From NCBI GenBank assembly GCA_003133205.1, contig PKWK01000076.1, forward strand, positions 1-13,711: 13,711 nt of DNA, given 5' to 3'. The stretch comes from Granulicella sp. (GTDB lineage Bacteria; Acidobacteriota; Terriglobia; Terriglobales; Acidobacteriaceae). Below are positions 1 through 6,682 of the stretch, piece after piece; position 1 is the first letter of the stretch, and the number at the start of each line of letters is the position of its first letter. Below the pieces are notes generated by a model. It was not told where the DNA came from and made no database searches. It saw nothing but the letters and a program-made list of their open reading frames with translations. Made by a program: the position numbers and the translations under genes.

Positions 1-10
1 CAAGGGGGCT

Positions 11-60
11 GAAAATCAACAAGAATTCAGCCGAGGGCGAAGTGTTTCTTGTTGACTTTC
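11..60. repeat. Inverted repeat, 14 of 15 pairs
   Basis: The arm GAAAATCAACAAGAA (11-25) pairs with TTCTTGTTGACTTTC (46-60), with a single A-C mismatch at 15/56 and a 20-base loop. The inner 10 bp are perfect. It is AT-rich, unlike the surrounding sequence. It could be the end of a mobile or repeat unit, a transcript-end hairpin of a gene to the left of the window, or an operator. A plus-strand reading frame runs through it from position 3 to 269, but I do not recognise the product. Confidence 0.55.
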
Positions 61-604
61 CTTCTTATAGAACATTGCAGGCAGTTCGGAAGACGGTCCC
101 GCAATTCGATCTCGCTCAGCAAGCTTCCGCAGCAGGCGACACGGGTCGTGAAGGCCAGGTAAGGTATTCGGAAAGAATAGGCTGGAGGGTGGAAGTTTCT
201 TCCCCACGGCGATATGGTCGGGTTTCCTACGTTGGATTAACTAAGCTATTTATTATCAGTAGATTCTGAGGAAAAAGGCGAAAGGGCCAGGGGCTTGCTC
301 ATACAAGTGGTAGATGGCTGAACTGTTCACAGCAACACTCTATCCACATAGGCAAAACAAGGACGGGTCACACAACTCGATGAGCTTGGCCTGCTTTGTG
401 ACCGTCGCCCGCTCTGAGGCTCAGGCCGAACTTGCAGAGAATCACAAGGCCCATGTCTGCGATTCGGCTTTTCTTGCGGAGCGTGGTTGCTTTAGCCGAG
501 CGGAATCCATACGGCATCCTGCTCCGAGCCACCCTGCATAGTCGAATCCGGCCCGTCTCATAGGCGAGTGACCCGAACCGGCGACCCATGCTTTTAGGCA
601 GTTT
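61..604. other. No supportable gene
   Basis: This stretch has only short open frames on both strands (for example 42-269 plus, 314-541 plus, 368-625 minus). None has a convincing Shine-Dalgarno sequence, a recognisable motif or protein-like composition. The frame ending at 269 is open from position 3, so it could be the tail of a gene that begins left of the window, but its sequence is not one I recognise. It may be decayed coding sequence. Confidence 0.4.
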
Positions 605-657
605 TTGAACCACGACCGCATCCAAGCTACGGTTGGCCCGGCGGAACGCCGGAGAGG
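605..657 (+). promoter_or_regulatory. Candidate promoter and leader hairpin touching the ribosome site
   Basis: A weak sigma70-like pair, TTGAAC (605-610), 17 bases, TACGGT (628-633), precedes a perfect hairpin CCGGCG-GAA-CGCCGG (638-652). The last two bases of the hairpin are the first two of the Shine-Dalgarno sequence GGAGAGG (651-657), which sits 7 bases before the ATG at 665. The hairpin could therefore limit ribosome access. The promoter is a pattern match only; the hairpin is directly visible. Confidence 0.3.
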
Positions 658-664
658 CGCAGGT

Positions 665-949
665 ATGGATTGCCCGAACTGTAGGGACCTGGAACGAGCG
701 TATGAGGTTGGGGTCAGCGAGTACATCGAGGCTCGTTCCTCAACATGTTTTCGGTTCTGCACGAAGCTTGCGGCCAGGAAGAATGTCGATATGGAACGCG
801 CCAGGTACGAACTGGAAGAGCACCGGTTTGTATGCGTCTCCGCCGTCAGGGTGCTTGCACGTTTGCCGGAACGGGACGTGTCTACGAGTTTGAGACAACT
901 GGCTGCATCGTTTCGTGTAGGTTTTCTTCTGCCGCCGGTCCAGGTCTAG
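665..949 (+). CDS. Small CxxC helical protein, function unknown
   Basis: This is a 94-residue protein. It opens with Met-Asp-Cys-Pro-Asn-Cys, a CxxC pair at residues 3 and 6. A long charged, helix-favouring segment (about 8-65) follows, rich in Glu, Arg and Ala, then a segment with ARLPERD and SLRQLAA. There is no signal peptide or membrane segment, so it is probably cytoplasmic. The ATG at 665 is chosen because a strong GGAGAGG lies 7 bases upstream; a longer in-frame start at 605 lacks one and adds 20 residues of poor composition. The composition and the CxxC start resemble short hypothetical proteins I recall from Acidobacteria, where function is unknown; that is memory, not a search. The last dozen residues (FRVGFLLPPVQV) look less conserved in style and may be a divergent tail. 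A minus-strand frame of 155 codons (740-1207) overlaps it and is judged a shadow. Confidence 0.55.
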   Translation: MDCPNCRDLERAYEVGVSEYIEARSSTCFRFCTKLAARKNVDMERARYELEEHRFVCVSAVRVLARLPERDVSTSLRQLAASFRVGFLLPPVQV

Positions 950-1217
950 CAGTGGCAGAAGTCGGATCGTTTCCGCGATGACGGCTAAACCGGAACTTGA
1001 GTTCTCAACTAACGTGAACACGTAACGCTCGGTGAGAGATCCGGCGTTGCGGATGCGTGAGCCAGTAACACCCCTAACTCCCTGCGATCCCGAGCCCCAC
1101 GGCTCAAACTGAGCTGGGATTGCCCGCGAACTTGCTGAAAACCCGACTTCACGGGCAGTTCGGAAAGTCTGGGCTCGGCCCATTGTGAAACACGCAAGAT
1201 GATTCAAGCGAACAGCA
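950..1217. other. Intergenic, nothing recognised
   Basis: This is the space between the small gene and the promoter of the large receptor. Apart from a short hairpin GAGCC-CCAC-GGCTC (1092-1105) I see no gene, repeat or RNA. Minus-strand frames here (740-1207, 1009-1197) lack a credible start or motif. Confidence 0.4.
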
Positions 1218-1246
1218 TTGACAACCTTTTAAGGCAAGATTAGGGT
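1218..1246 (+). promoter_or_regulatory. Candidate sigma70 promoter of receptor 1
   Basis: A perfect -35 TTGACA (1218-1223) is followed after 17 bases by TAGGGT (1241-1246), which matches three of six -10 positions. It lies about 100 bases before the chosen start codon and points toward the receptor. The -10 region overlaps a small inverted repeat TAGGG-N6-CCCTA (1241-1256) that could bind a regulator. The -35 is convincing; the -10 is weak. Confidence 0.4.
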
Positions 1247-1336
1247 TAGAGCCCTAGGAAAAGTTCCCCATTGGTTTTGTTTCATGGTGGTCAACGGCCT
1301 GAATATCATTCGCTTCTTCATGTTCGCTTCTTCACT

Positions 1337-1341
1337 AAGGA
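1337..1341 (+). promoter_or_regulatory. Shine-Dalgarno deciding the receptor 1 start
   Basis: AAGGA lies 5 bases before the ATG at 1347. The in-frame ATGs at 1284 and 1320 have no such sequence, and the one at 1341 overlaps it, so 1347 is the best start. It also puts the signal peptide directly at the N-terminus. Confidence 0.6.
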
Positions 1342-1346
1342 TGGTT

Positions 1347-4300
1347 ATGTTTAGTCTTTACAAACTCCCCCGGGTTGTCGCTGTATTTCTGTTGCTCCTT
1401 GTATCAGCCTCGTCACTGTACTCCCAAGTCGGAGGCCAAGGCGCCATCTCCGGATCCATCACAGATGGAACCGGTGCGGTGATTCCCAACGCAAAGGTCA
1501 CTGCACTGAACGTGGCCACTGGCGTCACCACGGTTCGTACCTCCACGTCCAGCGGCGTCTACTCGCTGAACCCCTTGCTTCCTGGAACCTATACGGTCAC
1601 GGTCAGCGTTGCCGGCTTCACCACTTCCAAGCAGGAAAACGTCGTCGTGGATGCCCTCGCGAACGTTGGTCTGAATATCACCCTGCAAATCGGAAGCCAA
1701 TCGGAAACCATTACGGTCACAGATGCACCGCCGTTGCTCGCAAGCACCGACGCCATCCTCGGCGGCACGATCGAAAACAGCACCTATGCCTCCCTGCCTC
1801 TGCTCATCGCGGGCGGCCAGCAACGCGATATTACCCAATTCTCTAATCTGCTTCCGGGCGCCCAGGTCAATCCGGGCGGACGCTCGTCTATTATCGGCGG
1901 CACCGGCCAGCGTGTGGGCGAACTCTACGTCGATGGCCTGCCCCTCACCACCGCAAGCCAGCAGGGCGACAACCGCCCCGTTTTCAATATCGTTCCGCTC
2001 GAAGCCATCGACCAGATCAAGGTAGTCACCAGCGGTTACTCTGCTCAGTATCAGGGTGCCGGTCTCGAAAACTACAACCTCAAGGCTGGCGGCAACCAGT
2101 ACCACGGGTCCCTTTTCGCCTACCTCCGCAACACCATCTTCGACGCATGGACTTTCTCCTCCAAACCAGGAGGGCCCAACGTCGTTCCAGCCGTTGTGAA
2201 CGGAGCCCTGACGACGGTCCCCGGTCCCAAGCCCGGCGAGCACCAGCTTGAATGGGGATATGCCGTAGGAGGCCCGGTCCGCATTCCGCACATCGTCAAC
2301 GGGCATGACAAGCTGTTCTTCTACACCACGTATGACAAGTTCCGGTCCCGCATTGGCGCCAACTACGCCACGACCACCCTGCCCACGCTGCTTGAGCGCC
2401 AAGGCGATTTTCGCGAGTTGATCCCCGCCAATGCGATCACGGGTGGCCTCGGGAACCAGCTCGGCGTGAACTATCCGATTTACGATCCGACTACGCAGGC
2501 GAGCTGCACGGCACACAGCACCACGGGCGCATGCCGCTACCAGTATGGGTACGGTCCGGGCACGGGAAATGGAGCCGCTGGCAACCCTGTGCTCGTTTCG
2601 CCCGGCCTGGTCAACGTGATTCCGAAGAGCCAGCTGTCGCCGATTACGCAATACATGCAGAAGTTCCTGCCGGCTCCGCTGGACACCACGACGGGAAAGA
2701 TTACGAACAATTATTCCAGTGGCGTTCCAACGGGGTACGATAACTTTCTGTATTCGGCGCGGATTGACTACACCGTTTCGCCCAAGCAAACCATCTCCGG
2801 CGCCTACAACCAAGGCAATCGGCACGCGGTGCCATACACAGGATCAACCGGTGTGGCCGTGGTGCCTTACATCCAGACCACTCTCTCGACCGTCGCCGGC
2901 AAGATTGCCGATATTCAACATACGTACCAGATCACGCCGAATCTCGTGAACCAGGCACGCTATGGCTTCATTTATTTTGGCGGACCTCCGGTGCAGAACA
3001 TCACGGGTACGACCAATCCCGGACTTTATGGGCTGGCGGCATCGGGTGTCACGAACCTTCCCGCTGGGCAGGCCTCGGACAACTTCGCCAACACGACGTT
3101 CAGTGGCAGCAATGCTCCAACAGCCTGGGTGGGTAATACGCCGAGCTCGACAAACCGCTCGATCACGTATGAAGTCCTGGACAACCTGGCGTTGGTCAAG
3201 GGCCGCCACTCCATGAACTTTGGCGGACAACTCCAATGGCTCGAGAACAACTCAGACACAGCCGATGGTCCGTCCACGCCCACGACGCTCACGTGGAGCA
3301 CCAACGAAACAGCCAACCTCACCGGTTCCACCTATGTCACTAACTCCGGCTACTCCTATGCGAGCTTCCTGCTTGGAGCGGTCGGCAACTCTGGAACCAC
3401 GCAACAGGCGTTCAGCGTAGTCGGCGGCCGCTTCCGTCCCGCTGCCTTGTACTTCCAGGACGACTTCAAACTAACGACCAAGCTCACGATCAACGGCGGA
3501 ATTCGTTGGGACTACATCCCGCCGTTTCACGAGACACTCGATCGTTGGTCCTTCCTCAACCCCGACCTGACCAACTCCATTACGGGCAGCGCCGGAGCCC
3601 TGCAGTTCGCTGGAAATCGTGGCACCGGCCTCAGTTGCCAGTGCACCACTCCGGTCCACACGTATTGGAAGAACTTTGAACCCCGTATCGGGTTCGCGTA
3701 TGCAGTTGACGAGAAGACGGTCTTCCGTGGCGGCTACAGTCTCACTTTCTCGCATGGCGGTGGCACCGGCGGCGCGGCGGGCAGCGGTACCGGGACGGGC
3801 CAGACCGGCTTCAGCACACCGCTCTCGTTTACCGACAGCACGACAGGACCGGCCTTCTACCTCAACAATAATCCCAGCTTTTCCGCTCAGAACACCAGGT
3901 ACGGTGGCGCCGGGTACGTTCTTCCCGGCACCTCGCCGATCTCAGCCGCTTCGCAAACCCTGGGCACCGGTTTCTACGTCACCACCTCCGGAGCCTCGGG
4001 CGGCAACGGCAGTGGCATCAACTATGCGGATCCCTACATCGGCGGCCGCGCTCCCCAGTTCTCCTTCTACAACTTCGGTATGCAGCGGCAGATCACCAAT
4101 AATCTCACCATCTCAGCTGACTACTCCGGCAGCCAGAGTCACTTCATCTCCGGCGCGAGCAACATCCGCGGATACTATGCCGGCCAGCTCGATCCCAAAT
4201 ATCTGGTATTGGGAGCAAACCTGACCAAGCCAGGCACCGCTGCCAACATCGCGGCGGCACAGGCTGCTACCGGCCTCACCCTTCCCGTACCTTACGCCGG

Positions 4301-5270
4301 ATACACGGCCGCGGCAGCAGTCAACACAAACGCGACCATCGCCCACATGCTGGTCTGGAAGCCGCAATACTCCGGAACGTCTGACTTCTGGGGGAACTAC
4401 GTCGCGAACGGTAACTACAACTCCTTCCAAGTCTCCCTCGCGCAACGCGAGAGGCATGGTCTTTCGTTCAACGTCAACTACACCTACTCCCAGAACACCG
4501 ATGACGCAGGCACCCAGCGCAGCGGTTACGATATTCCTGCCTCTGCTATCGCGACGGGTGTCAGCTACCCCAAGAATCGCATCGATCGTTCTATCTCCAT
4601 CAATGACCAGCCGCAGAACTTGAGCATCTACGGGGTCTACACCAGTTCGTACGGGAAGGGTAGCTTAGGAGGAAGCCACTTCATCAGCCGCGCGCTACTC
4701 AGTGGCTGGCAGACTTCGATGATCTTCCAATACAGCTCTGGCCTGCCACTCCCAATTGTGGGCACCTGCAACTCCACTCAGAACGTCGGACAGGGCACCT
4801 GCATGCCGGATGTGAACCCGAACTTCCAGGGAGATGTTCGCACCAACGGCAAATGGGGACAGGGTGTCACCGCTGCCACTCTGGGATCTGTCAGCTACCT
4901 CAAAGGCGGACTCAGCTCCACCACGTCTGGTACCGGTGTTGGCGGTGTCGCTTGCGCCAGTTCCACCGGCCCCTTCTGCAACTCCGGCAATTACATGGTC
5001 GGGGACGCCCCGCGCTTCCCATTCGGCCTGCGGGGACAGGATAACTACCGGCTCAGCATGGCGCTGCGTCGCATCTTCCCCATCAACGAGCGTCTCAAGT
5101 TCATCTTTGGAGTCGACGGCTCCAACCTCACCAACCACACTACCTTCGGAAACAACGTTGGCAACAATCAGATCAACGTCAACCCAAACAACGGAGCAAA
5201 CTTCGGCACACTGAACTTCGCCAGCGCAGACCCTCGCGACTTCCAGTTCTCCGGGCGTTTCCAGTTCTAA
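1347..5270 (+). CDS. Oar-like TonB-dependent outer-membrane receptor (receptor 1)
   Basis: The 1307-residue protein is predicted to be an outer-membrane transporter that takes up large ligands, often oligosaccharides or peptides, using TonB energy. Residues 1-26 are a Sec signal peptide (basic KLPR, then a Leu/Val-rich core, cleavage after about LYS). A carboxypeptidase-regulatory-like beta-sandwich covers about 32-115 (GSITDGTGAVIPNAKV, then GVYSLNPLLPGTYTVTV). ETITVTD (120-126) is in TonB-box position. The plug covers about 130-250 and contains VGELYVDGLPL. The remainder is barrel, ending in the aromatic-terminated strand FSGRFQF typical of outer-membrane proteins. It lacks the LPLNGR motif present in receptor 2, having LPLLIAGGQQRD instead. 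Residues 803-821 are a Gly-rich loop, and four closely spaced Cys pairs (387/396, 764/766, 1141/1152, 1203/1211) probably lie in external loops. The length is at the upper end for the family. It converges with the minus-strand genes. The ligand cannot be read from the sequence. Confidence 0.92.
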   Translation: MFSLYKLPRVVAVFLLLLVSASSLYSQVGGQGAISGSITDGTGAVIPNAKVTALNVATGVTTVRTSTSSGVYSLNPLLPGTYTVTVSVAGFTTSKQENVVVDALANVGLNITLQIGSQSETITVTDAPPLLASTDAILGGTIENSTYASLPLLIAGGQQRDITQFSNLLPGAQVNPGGRSSIIGGTGQRVGELYVDGLPLTTASQQGDNRPVFNIVPLEAIDQIKVVTSGYSAQYQGAGLENYNLKAGGNQYHGSLFAYLRNTIFDAWTFSSKPGGPNVVPAVVNGALTTVPGPKPGEHQLEWGYAVGGPVRIPHIVNGHDKLFFYTTYDKFRSRIGANYATTTLPTLLERQGDFRELIPANAITGGLGNQLGVNYPIYDPTTQASCTAHSTTGACRYQYGYGPGTGNGAAGNPVLVSPGLVNVIPKSQLSPITQYMQKFLPAPLDTTTGKITNNYSSGVPTGYDNFLYSARIDYTVSPKQTISGAYNQGNRHAVPYTGSTGVAVVPYIQTTLSTVAGKIADIQHTYQITPNLVNQARYGFIYFGGPPVQNITGTTNPGLYGLAASGVTNLPAGQASDNFANTTFSGSNAPTAWVGNTPSSTNRSITYEVLDNLALVKGRHSMNFGGQLQWLENNSDTADGPSTPTTLTWSTNETANLTGSTYVTNSGYSYASFLLGAVGNSGTTQQAFSVVGGRFRPAALYFQDDFKLTTKLTINGGIRWDYIPPFHETLDRWSFLNPDLTNSITGSAGALQFAGNRGTGLSCQCTTPVHTYWKNFEPRIGFAYAVDEKTVFRGGYSLTFSHGGGTGGAAGSGTGTGQTGFSTPLSFTDSTTGPAFYLNNNPSFSAQNTRYGGAGYVLPGTSPISAASQTLGTGFYVTTSGASGGNGSGINYADPYIGGRAPQFSFYNFGMQRQITNNLTISADYSGSQSHFISGASNIRGYYAGQLDPKYLVLGANLTKPGTAANIAAAQAATGLTLPVPYAGYTAAAAVNTNATIAHMLVWKPQYSGTSDFWGNYVANGNYNSFQVSLAQRERHGLSFNVNYTYSQNTDDAGTQRSGYDIPASAIATGVSYPKNRIDRSISINDQPQNLSIYGVYTSSYGKGSLGGSHFISRALLSGWQTSMIFQYSSGLPLPIVGTCNSTQNVGQGTCMPDVNPNFQGDVRTNGKWGQGVTAATLGSVSYLKGGLSSTTSGTGVGGVACASSTGPFCNSGNYMVGDAPRFPFGLRGQDNYRLSMALRRIFPINERLKFIFGVDGSNLTNHTTFGNNVGNNQINVNPNNGANFGTLNFASADPRDFQFSGRFQF

Positions 5271-5287
5271 AAACCTGTCTAACCACC

Positions 5288-5323
5288 GAAAAAGCCCACG
5301 CCGCAACCGGCGTGGGCTTTTTC
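5288..5323. terminator. Bidirectional rho-independent terminator
   Basis: A perfect 16-bp stem (GAAAAAGCCCACGCCG at 5288-5303 with CGGCGTGGGCTTTTTC at 5308-5323) closes a CAAC loop, 17 bases after the stop of receptor 1. The A-run on the left arm and T-run on the right give a U tract in both directions. It can therefore end receptor 1 transcripts and also the convergent TPR transcript, whose stop is 207 bases away. Positions 5324-5530 hold nothing else I recognise. Confidence 0.93.
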
Positions 5324-5530
5324 TTACCTTCCAGGCACGCTCTGCCGAAGGCGCGAACTTACCGTTAAGCGGACATTACAGGCGCTTGCGATTCCCTTCC
5401 GAGTAGCCGGTCATTCGCCGTCATCGAGACGAAAGCTTACAACACTTTGAGTTGCGGAACGTCGGCGGTCTATGTCGACGACCACTGCCGCCGAACGGGC
5501 AGTATGCGGGATTCAGTGTCCAATCCCTGA

Positions 5531-6208
5531 TCAGCTTTGTGGCTGCGGCATGCGCGATTGTAAAGCTGCCAAGAAACGCGGATCGAGGTCATCTTTGTTC
5601 GGCGTGGCTTCAGCAAGTTTTACCTTTGCCCAAGCTTCGGAGTATCTCCCTTTGCTGAACAAAGTGATCGCCCAATTCTGCAAATTCTTTGTGTTCTGTG
5701 GCGCCTTCTGATAGATGCGTTCGAAGCGATCGAATGCATCCTTGAGCAAGACGTCATCACCTAGCTTAACGCCCGCCACTCCAAGTGCTTTTGCATAGTC
5801 AACGGAAAAGTTAATGTCGCTGCCAACGAACTTTTCAGCTTCTGCAAAGAGCTTCAGGGAGTCATCGAATTTTCCCGAGCTGGCCTGGATTGCCGCCATA
5901 CCCCAGAGTGTAGTGCCGTTGCTGTTGTTTAATAGCCAAGCTTGATTGAAGCGTCGCATTGCGTCCGCAAGATTTCGTTCCGCTAAATATTGCCAACCAC
6001 GTGCGGCCAACTCCGTAGAGACCTTGTTCCGGTCACCTTGCTATTGCTCGTCGATAGCAGAGATGAACTTTGCGTCAGCAGATTCCTGCAACTCTGTCTT
6101 TGGCAAGGAACCGTATTTTGGCAACAAGTTCCGATTGTCTGCACGAGCGATATTGGCACAAAGAATGAGGGCAGCGGTCAGAAGAACATGGAAAACTCGT
6201 TTTTGCAA
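5531..6208 (-). pseudogene. Secreted TPR protein gene interrupted by one amber codon
   Basis: Read from a TTG at 6208, the frame gives a clear signal peptide (MQKRVFHVLLTAALILCANI, then ARA, cleavage near residue 23). A mature start follows, and then TAG at codon 56 (6041-6043). The same frame resumes at once with QGDRNKVSTELAARGWQYL and stays open for 169 more codons to TGA at 5531. The second part has tetratricopeptide-type helix pairs (residues about 65-200: WQYLAERNLADAMRRFNQAW, LWGMAAIQASSGKFDDSLKL, NWAITLFSKGRYSEAW). A full product would be about 225 residues, a periplasmic protein-protein interaction scaffold of unknown partner. Signal peptide and TPR part are in one frame with no shift, so a single base change (perhaps Tyr TAC or TAT to TAG) explains the break; a base-call error is the alternative. 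AAGGGGG lies 12 bases before the TTG, and an in-frame TAA lies just upstream, supporting this start. A restart at TTG 6010 would give 159 residues without export signal. Confidence 0.8.
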
Positions 6209-6682
6209 ATCAAGAGGTGTCCCCCTTAGTTAGGTAGATTGAAGCAAGTATATCGCTAATGGATACCGATGATTGCCGGAGCCGCAGAAGGCCGGAGACC
6301 ACGTACAGGAACTGCTTACTCCAGCGAAGTTTCGCAAACTTGTCCCGAGTGATTCGTGGAAAACCCGACGTTATTATTTCCGACCTGGAACCTCCCTCCC
6401 TCCCGAAGTTCCCGAAATACGGGGTTTTGAGCAAGTTCGAGTTTCCGGCGTCGCCTGCGGCAACTCAGCGGCGGCATACACTTAAGAAAGCCGTGCACGA
6501 CGCAAGCTTCTTCTGGGAAGGGGAACCCGGGAGGCAGTACCGGTAGTAACCGGGCGGCCGCCGGGGGTGGTCCGGGGGCTGCGGGTGCCCGGCGGGGACG
6601 GGCGAAATCGAGGGTTGGTCGATCACTCCGCAGGATCGCTGACATCGCAGGCCTATCAGAAGCGCGAAGCGAGGTTGCCGGA
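6209..6682. other. Intergenic gap with a GC-rich patch
   Basis: These 474 bases lie between the TPR gene start and the GH2 stop. Several short frames exist on both strands (6210-6434 and 6316-6738 minus, 6259-6546 plus), but none has a motif or good ribosome site. From about 6520 to 6600 the sequence becomes very G-rich on the plus strand. It contains a small hairpin CCGGT-AGTA-ACCGG (6540-6553) and the palindrome GGCGGCCGCC (6553-6562). No U tract follows, so it is not a standard terminator for GH2. I found no clear promoter for the TPR gene. Confidence 0.4.

Noticed and set aside
319..334. Palindrome TGAAC-T-GTTCA as an operator
   Set aside because: A 5-bp arm palindrome is expected several times in a window this long, and no nearby gene uses it.
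740..1207. 155-codon minus-strand frame
   Set aside because: It overlaps the 94-residue CxxC gene, which has a strong ribosome site and a more protein-like sequence; this frame has neither.
1413..2825. 470-codon minus-strand open frame
   Set aside because: It is fully antisense to receptor 1, has no recognisable domain and a repetitive Arg/Gly-rich composition; it arises from codon bias of the real gene.
3619..4224. 201-codon plus-strand frame, and similar ones at 4695-5306, 10550-11071, 11759-12250 and 12302-12907
   Set aside because: All overlap receptor genes in other frames or strands and show the Ser/Pro/Arg- or Gly/Val-rich composition of shadows.
6540..6562. Rho-independent terminator for GH2
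   Set aside because: The stem is only 5 bp and no T run follows on the minus strand.
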